Made by a program: the position numbers and the translations under genes | Notes under the pieces: generated by a model | What the model saw: only the letters and a program-made list of their open reading frames with translations | Databases searched by the model: none | What the model was told of the DNA's origin: nothing | In this document: positions 28,101 through 39,000 of the stretch, one piece after another | How positions within the stretch are numbered: position 1 is the first letter of the stretch | Layout of the letters: each line of letters starts with the position of its first letter | Assembly: GCA_033063855.1 (NCBI GenBank) | Contig: CP093831.1 | Location: 7,192,001-7,256,000, forward strand | DNA from: Smittia aterrima | Lineage: Eukaryota > Arthropoda > Insecta > Diptera > Chironomidae | Length of the DNA stretch: 64,000 bases | Direction of reading: 5' to 3'

Positions 28101-28438
28101 CGTGTTTCTGCGATTTTTGGGAAGTAAAAATCGATATCGAACTGTAAATCACAGCAATCTGAATAATGAACAACTTTCAAAACCGAATGAAGCAAAGTTG
28201 AGAATTGTTGAAATCGAAATTAAAATCGCAGTGAACTTTTCCGAGAGGATCAACTCAAATCTCATAAACATTTCAGAAACTCATCACAACAGTTCGTATT
28301 TCAACAGCTCTCGAAATTTGCCATTTCTAAAATAGCTAGTCGCTTCGGTCTTGTCAATGTGAGGCACAAATTGAGCCATCAAAAGCCCCACATTTCACTC
28401 AATCAATCATTTCAGCTTCAAAAAAATAAATTTCAAAA

Positions 28439-28822
28439 ATGAATTGCAAAAGTTGCTGCCCCGAGAATTGCCAGCCAGCTTGTGCTATGGAGAACTGTTC
28501 TGAAGAGCACTTGACGACGTTTTGTCCTCCGCTGTGTCCAACTTGTAATCCACCAAAAGAATGCTGTGTGGATCCTTGTTGCGTGACTGTCTGTGATCCT
28601 TGTGAGCCATGCAAACCGTGCTGTCCAAATCCTTGTCTAAATCGCTTCGAGAAGATCAAACATCGCATTGTTTGTCCTTCAAACAAAAGCTGTCAAATTA
28701 CCAGACAAAGCTTTAAGCCAACCATCAAGTGCAAGTGCCCAACAGCTTGCGACGCCGTGTGCTACGACACAATTTACATGAAGTCGTATAGCGATCCGTG
28801 CTGCTTGCCAACTTGTTGGTAA
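28439..28822 (+). CDS. small cysteine-rich protein (127 residues)
   Basis: A single uninterrupted frame of 127 codons encodes a protein with 28 cysteines (22%), mostly as CC, CxxC and PC pairs such as DPCEPCKPCC, interrupted by one basic segment at about residues 68-96 (FEKIKHRI and a Lys/Arg-rich stretch). There is no signal peptide: the protein opens MNCKSCC. A canonical AATAAA follows 14 bases after the stop. The composition recalls intronless Pro/Cys-rich male germline proteins of flies (the Mst84D/Mst87F type of sperm-tail protein) or keratin-associated-like proteins, but those are Gly-rich and this one is not, so the resemblance is only in style. The cytosolic, intronless, Cys-Pro-rich form suggests a structural, disulphide-linked or metal-binding product. 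An AG at the end of TCATTTCAG about 30 bases before the ATG could be a 5' UTR splice acceptor. The frame is very likely real; function is unassigned. Confidence 0.8.
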   Translation: MNCKSCCPENCQPACAMENCSEEHLTTFCPPLCPTCNPPKECCVDPCCVTVCDPCEPCKPCCPNPCLNRFEKIKHRIVCPSNKSCQITRQSFKPTIKCKCPTACDAVCYDTIYMKSYSDPCCLPTCW

Positions 28823-28836
28823 AACAATCAAAATTC

Positions 28837-28842
28837 AATAAA
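28837..28842 (+). promoter_or_regulatory. polyadenylation signal AATAAA of the Cys-rich gene
   Basis: A canonical hexamer lies 14 bases after the stop codon and is followed by a TTCTTTCTC tract. The 3' UTR would be very short, as in many small single-exon insect genes. Confidence 0.6.
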
Positions 28843-30063
28843 CTTCTTTCTCGATAATTGCGAAATCATGAAGTCGTCTCAGTATGCCGACCTCATCACA
28901 ACAAAAAGGGCGATCTAATAATGTTTCGTTCAAGCTGAGGCCTTGGTCGTAAACGGAGAACAAGCGATGTAATGAAAGAAAGTTTATAGCTTAAAAATGA
29001 GAAATAATAAAAATAATTCTCGTCATCTGCCTCGAATACTAATGAGAGCACGTACGTTTCCTTGCTACCTGGTGAAACAAAAGCGCCAAAGCAATCTTTG
29101 GGTCGGGTTTTCTTTCAAAGCTTAAACGCTCGAATGATGAGACGCGTTCGAGTAACCAAGCGAATGAATTCTCTTGCCACAGAGATTCCCTGAAGTTTCT
29201 TCTTGTTTCCGGGGAAAATGAATCGGAAACTCTACAAAAGCTTTATAATCGGGAAGAAGTGGGTGAGAGCTTCACTGCTGGGAAGATTAATCGAATATTT
29301 GCGTTGGTTGTTTTCATGAAAAAAAAAATTCATTCAAAATGTTGAAAGAACCTGCGGTCGCTTTATTTTGTTTTGACGAGATCCTATTTCGCGGCAAGCA
29401 CAACAACAAAGCAACGCGGGGTAATAAATGATTGAAAATGAAAGGAGGTTTGTTCCTTTTTATTGAGTTTACCATAGCGATTACCTCATTCAAAGCAAGG
29501 TCAGAGGGAAAGCTGAAAATTGCAATTTTTAGAGCGATTAGTTCTGCTCGTCGAAGGGCGCGAATTTGTGTCGTTCCCAATTAAATGACTCGAGTTTCTA
29601 GTTCAATGCACCACAACACAATCGCAATAGCTGGAATATTAACATTCTCATCTCCATAGTGATTCAAATAGATAAATAACCGACTCTGTAGAATGTGAAT
29701 TGGGCATGAAATATTCAGAGAACGGAGGAAACGTGTTCAAAGGAAAAAAAAACATCGAAATAAAAAAGTGTTTTGAAATAAATCAACAAAAGGAAAGTTC
29801 CTCACATCCACGGCGCATGCTCCGCAATCAATTGAGAAAGGAGAACTCATTGGAAAGCTTTCTCACTTTCAGAAGGTTTTGAGCTTTCGTTCGGTGCGGA
29901 TTCGTTTTAAAAAAACTCTTGTCGCGAGTGTTTACTTGAAGTGCTTACAGAAGAGTCTTCATCACTGATGATGAGAAGTCGCTAAAGTGGTTTAGTTGAC
30001 GCAAGTGAAGTATTTAAAAAAATATTTGTGAAACGCTAATAAAAAAAAAACTTAAAGCTAATC
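28843..30063. other. intergenic, 5' flank of the C-type lectin gene
   Basis: No coding frame is convincing here. The minus-strand frame at 29314-29580 has no recognisable features. The last several dozen bases before the lectin start are A-rich and probably 5' UTR. Confidence 0.45.
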
Positions 30064-33000
30064 ATGGAAAACAAAATTCCGATGAAACTCATTCTGATTG
30101 GATTACTTTCGCTAATTGACTACTCGCAAAGTCGAGCGGTAAGTTAAAAATTCCCTCTCGTCATCGAAAGATTGAAAAGCGCAACACCATCGTCGAAGTG
30201 TCTTAAGCCGTGGGAAGAGAGAAATCTTAACAAGTGAGGGCTGTAAAGATGGCATAAACTCATGAAATATTCTTCGAGATTTCTGAATAATTTATCGAGA
30301 ATTCGGGGGAAGGTTGAAAGTATGACAAAAAAAAAAGAAAAACTTTACAACCTCTGACGCTCGTCGCCTCCCCAGTTTTGCTACCTTTTTATTCATGTCT
30401 CTGCCGTCTTGCCCAAATAATGTTGCTATGGGGAAATTGAAAAAGGAAACGAAATAAAAAAGAAGTTCGGTTGTATATTCGCCAAATGTGGATCTTGAGA
30501 CCAAGGAACAAGATCTATTAGAAGTCTTTTGTTGAGTAGCTGACCCGCATTTCAATTTTCCTTGAAGCATGAAATTCCATTCCGTCGTTGAATCGATTTT
30601 CGTCTTTTCTAAATGTTTGTTAACAGTTCATTGATAGAATCGGAAAGAGACGATAACGAAGAATCGAGTCTGTTGTCATGGCATTCGAAATTTAGTTGTT
30701 TACTTCAGTGACCTAAAAGCGTCTCGCAGTATTTCCCTTTTCACTTATTTCGCCTTTCAGTCTCATCGAGCTCTCACGAACTTTGCATGCCAAATAAATT
30801 CAGACGCACATGTGGCAAAGAAAGTTATTTTCGCTTTTCATATAGCGGCGGCGACGAGGACGGAGAATTTATTCTTTCGCGATATTAAAAAGAAAAATTC
30901 TTCGTTCTGGAATTCCCAAGTTTTTTCTTTCGATGGAAATTTATAACAAAAAGTTTTCCCTTTCATGTGCAGTTGACTTTACTTCTTTTTTTCTTCTTCG
31001 AAAAATGAGTTTGCTGTTTGATTTAATTAGAGAACTGAAGTTGTTCTCTCTTTCAAAACAATTTTAATTTCGACTTCTTGATGACTTAACTTTTATCCGA
31101 GAAAATCGACGAGAATAATCTGTCGATGAAGTTATTATCCTTTAATAGGGAATGAGACTCAGAAGCATAACTTTGTGGTAAGCGGATATAAAAGTGATTT
31201 CTCAACCTATGCTGGAGATTGAAGACGACGAAAGAATTATGTTCCGCGATTTATGAAATGAGCCACGGGTCCAAGTAATAAAGCAAACATTAAATTTTAT
31301 GGGAAAAGTTGAAACTCCACAAATTCTGTGTCAAAAAAAGAAATCTGAAGGCGGAATCTTTATCTCAGCGACGCTTGAAGTCGTCTCGAATCTCAATCCA
31401 TATCTCGTAAAATCAGCGGTCCAATTTGCAATAAAATAAATCTCGAACTTTAGATCTCAACCGCTAGAATAAAAGAGATCGAGCATTTCATTTGTTAGTC
31501 AGATTTCTATGTCGCTTCTCGTCCTTTTCTGCTTTTTCAAACGCAATTTGAAATTCAAATTTAAGTAAATAAAGCGAGTGAGAGAGAGAGAAAAAAGCTC
31601 CTTAAAGCGGTTTTCAATTTATCTTTGAGAATGGAAATTTAGAAGAGGTTCTTGTTCTATTTATTATCTAAGTCCTGAATTATTGATTTGAACTTTTCTT
31701 CTTGCCTTCCGATGTTTTATTGATTCCTCCACGCCCTCTCATCATTGTCCTTGCACCAGCATTCAATGATTCAATGTTTAAATTTATAGACCGCTAGGAA
31801 AGAAGCAGTCATGGGCAATCGATTTTATGACGCTCTGCCACCCATCTCAGCGCGCCTCGTTCCACGCTTGTTCTATGTTGGGAAACAAAGTTAAATGAAA
31901 GTTGAATTTTCTGGCTTTTTGTTTGTGCTTTGCTTGTTGACAGTTGTTTATTTGCCAAAGAGGCAATGGAAATAAAAGAGAAACTTCGCGAATTCCATTT
32001 TACTGTTGTTATCAACACCTCATTATTCAGCTTAAGTCATTGTTGTGCTGGTATCGCGATTTGCTGTTCGCTCGTGAGACGAAAGGAAACAGCCGTGGGA
32101 AAATGAGAAAATGCGCCTACCTGCTCTTGTTTATCGAAGCTTTTCACGAAACAGAATTAATAACTTTTCCCTTTTTTTTCTCTCGCTCGACTAATGTTTA
32201 ACTTATGACTTCAGACTCTTCGCTTATTTATGGCAGAGAAAAACGTTGCAGATGAAGGATGAGAAGAGAGAAGAAAATTAATAAAAATTTATTGCTTTCA
32301 CTTGAAAGCTTTTTATTCTTTAAAAAGCTTCTTTTGTAGCGGAGAGAAAAAAAATATTTTTAATATGCAATGCGGAAGGAAGTCAAGTTTTTAAAAAGTT
32401 TCCCCTTGAAGCTACTTTACTTTTTCGTTTAGTCTCATCGAATTAATCTCAGTTCTTATTTAATCTCTTCAGCTGTTAAAAGACTTAAGAAATGAAATGG
32501 AGATACATTGAATAACGACTTTCCTCTTTGGATCGTCTTTCGTCCCCTGAAAGCTGAACCAATTTTCGAATCTCGACAGTCTTTCAGGCGACAGAAGATG
32601 TGAGATAAACTGCAATAATTCACGTCGCAAAGGGACGATGAGAACGAAAAACTGTCACAATTTTTCCTGAACCGTTGATACCGAAGGGGCAGTGAAGATA
32701 ATGAGAGAAAAGTCTTAGTAAAAAGGCATCAGTAATCTGCTTTTAAGTTGAACAATCTTTGCTTCAAATCGTTGAAGGCTTTTTATGCCTCGCTCCGCAG
32801 CCAACCGCACGCATAAATCAAATTAATGGCTTTCCGCTAAATCTGCTCCAATTTATTTTAAGCTGCGAAGAAGCTTGTCGTGCGAAAGAAAGCGTCGTCG
32901 GTGGCAGCGTCTTGTTGAGAACAAAAACAAAAGGAAAATTCTGGATTTTCTTGTAATGAAAGACAGAAGACTTCTGTTTGAAATTAAAGCTCATTTGATA

Positions 33001-36000
33001 ATATCTAAATGATTATCTTGCGAGACGAAGCAGAAAAGGATTGTTAACCCAAAACAAGCTCCCCCGAAGAAGAGATTATTTCTCTTTTGTTTTATATTGC
33101 GATGCTACGTTGAATTCTTGATTCTGCTAAACTTCAAAAACAACAGAGCAAAAAAAACTTTTCCCAGCGAAAGCTCTTCATCAGCGTGAGTGAAGAAATA
33201 ACATTAGTCGAAAGAAATTGGGGTGCCATTAGGTCTAATGCGGAATTTTCCGTGCTGATGTTAGCCAAAAATAAATTTTTCACAGCATCGTAAAACTCTA
33301 TTTTGTGGAGACGAAAATCTTTGTAGTCGACGACACGAGACGATGAAAATTTCATGAAAAATTATCGTCGACGCCCTGCCCTCTTCCAGCTTCCCTCAAA
33401 CGATGCACGAGACTAGAAATAATTTCACTTTGTGCTAATACTCCGTAGATGACAAATTATCGATTTTTCATGCTACATGAACAGCCCGAGACTCGGAGAC
33501 AGAGCTGCGAGAGACGACGAGTCGACATAAATTTGATATCGGATAATTTTGGCATCGAGAGTGGATGCGAGACATTATGTCATAATATTTCAAATTTATC
33601 GCAAATGCTTCATTAAGCTTTCGATCTATCACAGTTTCTCCTTCGTTGAGCTTTCGTCAGCGAGAAATCGTTTACCAGATTCTCAATTCTCAGCGCAAAC
33701 GAAACCTAATCTACATCTAATCAATAAATGGAGACACAGAAAGTGAATCACAAGGGAAACGCAAATTGCTATTTTCATTTGTGAAAATGTTTAGAGGGAA
33801 AAAGCAAACGAGCGATAAGAATGAAAATAAAAGTTGCGCAATTCAACTTTCTCACGTTTCTATCGTACAAAGCTTCGCATGTTCTCACTGATTATATTTC
33901 CGTTCCTTTTTGCAGGTGAACATAAGCAACACATGGACATTGCCGCAGCCAGGATTTAACGTTTTCTATCGATACTTCCGTGACAAAATCTCATGGTTCG
34001 AGGCCGACGCCGTTTGTCAATTTCATCATGCAAACCTCGTGACAGGTAATTACTGCATCGCGATGAGATTAGCGTATAACTCTTTTGGTTTTAATTGACT
34101 TGTCAAGGGCGTACGGTAACCCGAGTCAGAATCAACTTCTCCGCATTAAAATTCCATTACGACGGAAACCACTTCTGACTCCTCCGCACACCTCAACTTG
34201 TGACTTTCGTTAGTGAAGGCGACTCGACTTGATTAATTGCTTTTGTTTCGCAAAGTAATGAAGGTCAACTTCCGAGTCTGGGAACGTTTGCTTAATCCAA
34301 ATGCTCGGTCATTGTTTCACCAAGCGAGAGATGGGAGCTGGTTTAGTCGTCGTCAGTTATTTTATTTTGTGTACACTTTCTTGCTCATCCACTGCCGAAC
34401 CTTGAGAGATACACATAAGAAATATCACATTTCCTACCTTTGCTTGCCTCTTTTACTCTTTTATCGTCCTCCTTCCTCGTTCTTATCTATCTCAAGGCGG
34501 TAAAACCAATATTGTCCCTTTTTTCTTTGGTTTAATTTTATTATTCCTTACTCGTGAACATCTTTTTGGGTAATTTATGTACGGATAAGATGTTCGCTTT
34601 ATGAGAAACAAGAGAAAGCACAACCGTCCCCAACATAACATCCTAAACAGAGAAAGACGAAGAAAAGGTTGATACTCTTCATTTCTCGATTTAATATTTT
34701 TTGTTTCCTTCAAGCAAAGGGAATCCTCAAACATCGACGATCATCATAGTTTTATTGGGCTCCATTTATTGGGTCCATTATTATGGTTATCCAAAAGTCT
34801 CTTTCTCCCTTCTCTTGACTCAATTACGATTGGCCAAGACGAGCCAATGCAGCAATATATTAAATGGCTATTATTGATGAACGATAGATACCCAAAATCG
34901 GTCCCAGAGCGAAGATGAACTTTTAGGCTTCTCAGATAAAAAGGGATCAGTTTAGCAAAGCTCACGTTTTCAAACATTCTGATGGTGTGGCTTAATGTCT
35001 AAACGATATTTCACATCACGACGCTAAAGTAATAATCATATAAAGGCATTCGGGAGTGTCCATCGGAAAATTTTGAACAAGCTACGAAGGTTTTGTTATC
35101 CTGACCACGTAAATTTTAATATTTTCTGTTGTCTCATATCCGATTTCCCTGCGCTGTTTTAATTTAATTTGCGACAGATGGGAGAGACGTTGTTAGCGTT
35201 TGGTAGGTGAAGCATCAAAAAAATATTTTCTCTAATGACACCGAAGCGAGTCGAGGGAACGGAAGAGCAAAATGTTTATGCGTCAATATATTTCATGGCG
35301 CAGCAACATCAGCTTAATTATACTCTCATCTTCCATCACATCTTCAATCAAACGAAATTTTATGTCATCGTCAATCTCATGTTTCGCCTGGTGCCATGGA
35401 AATGTTATTCATTTATGATTAAAGTAGATGAATAGAGAGCATCATTCTGATGAATGGTCAAAGAGAAATGGATTTAATTGCTCGAGCTGGTTTGCTCTTC
35501 ATAAAACCTTTGACTTTGCTTGGAACAAGACTAAACGAATTTTAATTTTTAATGAGAATTTCCTTCTGAATTTCTCTGACTTCTTCTCCGAAGGAAAAAT
35601 TCAATATTTTCAGATAAAAACGACTTGTTCTCTCAATCGTACACTTGGACCTTGAAATACTTTCCTGTCCGATTGGGTTTAATCGAATAACTTCCAAGAT
35701 TTAAGATTAATCGAAGTAAACACTCCCAACGAATTTGATCGAAATATTTCCAGCATTGGACTGAGTTTCTCGCAATGTTTTTATTTAGATTGAACAAAGA
35801 TAAACAAAGACATTTCATTCGAATCCGCCCATCAGTTTCCGTGAAGAAACTTGAGAAACTTTCGAGAAACTCTTGAAAGAATTTTCCGTTTCGTCTCGGC
35901 CCCGAACATTTATCTTGAGAGGTTTTTGAGAATTTTCAAAGAAAAGCTTGAAATGCTTTCGTGATTCTATTCAACGAAAACTTTTAATTGAAAACTTATT

Positions 36001-39000
36001 TCGAGCTCGATATTGATTTGAACAAGTTCTCTCATTGGATTGATCAAACCTAAAAGCAAATTTCAGTAAGAGTTAAATGGATTTTCTGTTGAAACTTGTT
36101 GTAAAACGGAAGTAAAAGTTTTCAACACAATTCTCCTTGATAAGTCCTCAAAGTTCTCTCAAAGGATTTGTTCTCTGTTGCTACTGCTTGATAAATTGCA
36201 CGATAAAAACTTCCAATTGCGAGGCACTTCAAAGATCAAAAGGTCGAGTCATAAATTGTTAGCTTTCATCAACGTTTCCTTTGCTCTCTGAAACTGTCGG
36301 AATCATGTGATGGGAGGAATCGTCAAGTGATTAAAAACGTTACACGTTGCGAAGCGTTTTTTTGTTAAGGATTAATTGTGACAGACGATGTTGTGCCATA
36401 AACTCGAGTGAAAGCAAAATTCCCACTTCAATGTCTCCCGCTCCCTCGACTGTTGTGATGAGAACACTAATAAAACCTGAAAGCTCATCGTGTGTATTGT
36501 TCTCGTTAGAACGAGGATGAGGGGAGAGAATTCTCAAGCATCACATTTTCTAAAAGATAATAAACCGATTGTGGCCTGAAAATAAAGCTCATCGTGCTTT
36601 GAACTAATTAGAGTGAAACAAAAGTTCTCAAGTGCATCAACATTTATCTCGCGTTTACGTGATTTTGAACTTTACTTGTCTCACGAGTGAATCTCACAGA
36701 TTTCTTCTATCTATCGAGTGTGTATTCTTACCCTACAGACGATGAATAACGAAGATGAGGGAAATCTTTCTTCCCATTTTATGTTCATGGTTTTCTCAAC
36801 TACACCCCATCGTTACCGAGAAAAAACATTGCTCCAAAGTTTCCGTTCCGAAAGCCGAAGAGAAACTTTAACGAAATCCTATAGTCGTTGCGGTTTCGCC
36901 ACACTCACAAAATGTAGCTAGATTGCTGAAATTGTTTAAAAGGAGTATAAAGGTTACACAACATTTAAAGCTTCCTTGGATTTGAATTCAGGTAGAAGTA
37001 GAACCATAACTCAAACTGCTTGCAGTTCCCGAGACTCGTATTTTTCATCTGTCAGGTTATGCAAAGCATCTTAAATTTATTGCTTCAAATTGCATTGTGT
37101 TATCTCTGTTGAGGTATTTTCAGATGCTCAAGCAATTTCATTTTTACGTAACATTCAGATGATTCCTGAAACTTCAACGAAAAAATGTTTTTCTGATTCA
37201 GAGAGCGGAAATTCATTGCTTTGCTTTATAGATTTTCCTTTCAACTTAATGAATCGGAGATTAAATGAGTTTTCCCTGAAGCAGCGAGGAATAAAAGTTT
37301 GAGCTTCTACACGATCCAACGAAAAGTTTTTCAATGGAAAACGAATTATGTAAATTGTATCTTTTATCGAAGGATCATTAGTCTTCTAATTCAGTTGGGT
37401 CATTAAAAGCAATGACGAAAGTCTTTAGAGCTTTTTTTTTATTTCGCCTTTCTCAATATTTTTTTCTATTTGAAAATGGTAAGAGATTTAAATGGAATGT
37501 TCTTACTTCGCAAACATGCGGCAATATAAAAAAAGAAAAGGATGCCTTCGACTTAAGCTTCTTAAATTTACAGAAAAGCTTTTACACAAAAAAATATCTC
37601 AAGCACTTTCAAAGAATCCTCCCGCCTTCTGTTTCTTTCCAGTTGAAAACATCGAACAATTTGATGCTGCTCGAGAGTTTCTAAAAGAGCTCGACATCTC
37701 GGAAAATGTTTGGATTGGATTGATGCGGCCTACAAACGCCGACCAATTTTCTTGGACGTAAGTAATTAAACTCTGAGATTATAGCAACTGAGCACTTAGT
37801 TGAATGAACATCGTCCCACGACGTTCATTCAATTAAATTCAATTTTACCAAAGCCATGAGAGATAATAAAATCCTCGACGAGAATTTCTTCTCAAACTGA
37901 ATTTTAATTAACCTGACTCGAGGAGAAAGTTTCTCTTTCTAAAATCATTCAGCTTATCAGATAATGCTGCTGAAGAGAAATTTATGTGGAGGCTTCCAAG
38001 TTGCTTATAATTGCCACATAAATTAACGACGAAATTTTCAGCGCAGAGGAAAATGTTCAAATTGAAAAAATCTCGTACGAGTGAAGATGAGAAGATTTCA
38101 ATTTCTCATGTCAACATGAAAAGCTTTGCACAGCAAACATTTGCCAGCAGACTCGTCGAACTCAATTTCTCACTCACCTCACACTCTGGCAAATTTTCAA
38201 TAAACAATTTAATGCAATTATCGGTGTTTGCTCTCATCCATAGGAGTTCGAAGCCTCTACCTGTGTCAGAAGGTTATTGGGCTGAACCATGGCCAGTTGC
38301 TGATACGCCGCTCTGTGCAGTGATCGATCCAGCTCGTGATTATCGTTGGCATGCTTTGCGATGCGGAGGACCTGAAACTGCTGCATTCCTTTGCGAAATG
38401 GAGAGTAAGATGAACATTCGTTTGAGTTCGTGACTCATTTTATTTAATCAAAACTTTTATTCTGTTCAGTTCCAGATTGGGCGCTTCATTGCACTGAGAA
38501 CCCTGAGATTACTGTTCAGTACATTTCTGATAGCGGAGCTGTTCAGTTATCTCGACATTGTCAAGATTCTGTTAAAGAAATTTCATGTCAGAGCAAGATG
38601 AATCAAATGGCAATGTACGAAGAGCTCAAATGCCCTGAAGAGCTGTCGACAGTAACTTCAACGGAAACAACAACCACCATTGAAATTTCGAGCACAACAA
38701 CTGAGGAGCCTCGACCTGAAGTTATTATCAAAAATCCTCAGAAGATGCTCGAGGATGTTTTCAACGTTGAAACAAACATTGAAGTTGATTCTAATCGCCT
38801 AGACATCGTCGACGCCAAGAAGGAGCTTGAATTAATGGTCGGAGATCAACCAGCTGCTGACAACTTTGAAGATAAGAAAGTTCTCTTGAAGCTTCCAGAG
38901 AAAAAAGAAGCTTTTCCTAAGAAATCAAAGAGTAATAAAAAAGATTCAAAATCTAAAGACTTCGACGACGAACAAATGATGGGTGATGCTCCTGCAGTTG

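Larger units (their letters stand above)
18108..28438. other. long gene-poor stretch
   Basis: About 10.3 kb with no recognisable protein domain or splice-consistent exon set on either strand. The longest frames (21218-21601 minus and 21227-21637 plus) overlap each other and look like chance. The sequence is AT-rich, with small inverted repeats listed separately. It includes the promoter side of the MCT gene and probably the distal 5' flank of the Cys-rich gene. Regulatory DNA or an unrecognised non-coding RNA are possible, but neither is shown. Confidence 0.5.

Noticed and set aside
31578..31591. Short GA microsatellite; a similar one at about 43977-43991
   Set aside because: Both are only about 14 bases, ordinary simple sequence. 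They show no array or spacer structure that could suggest CRISPR or satellite DNA.
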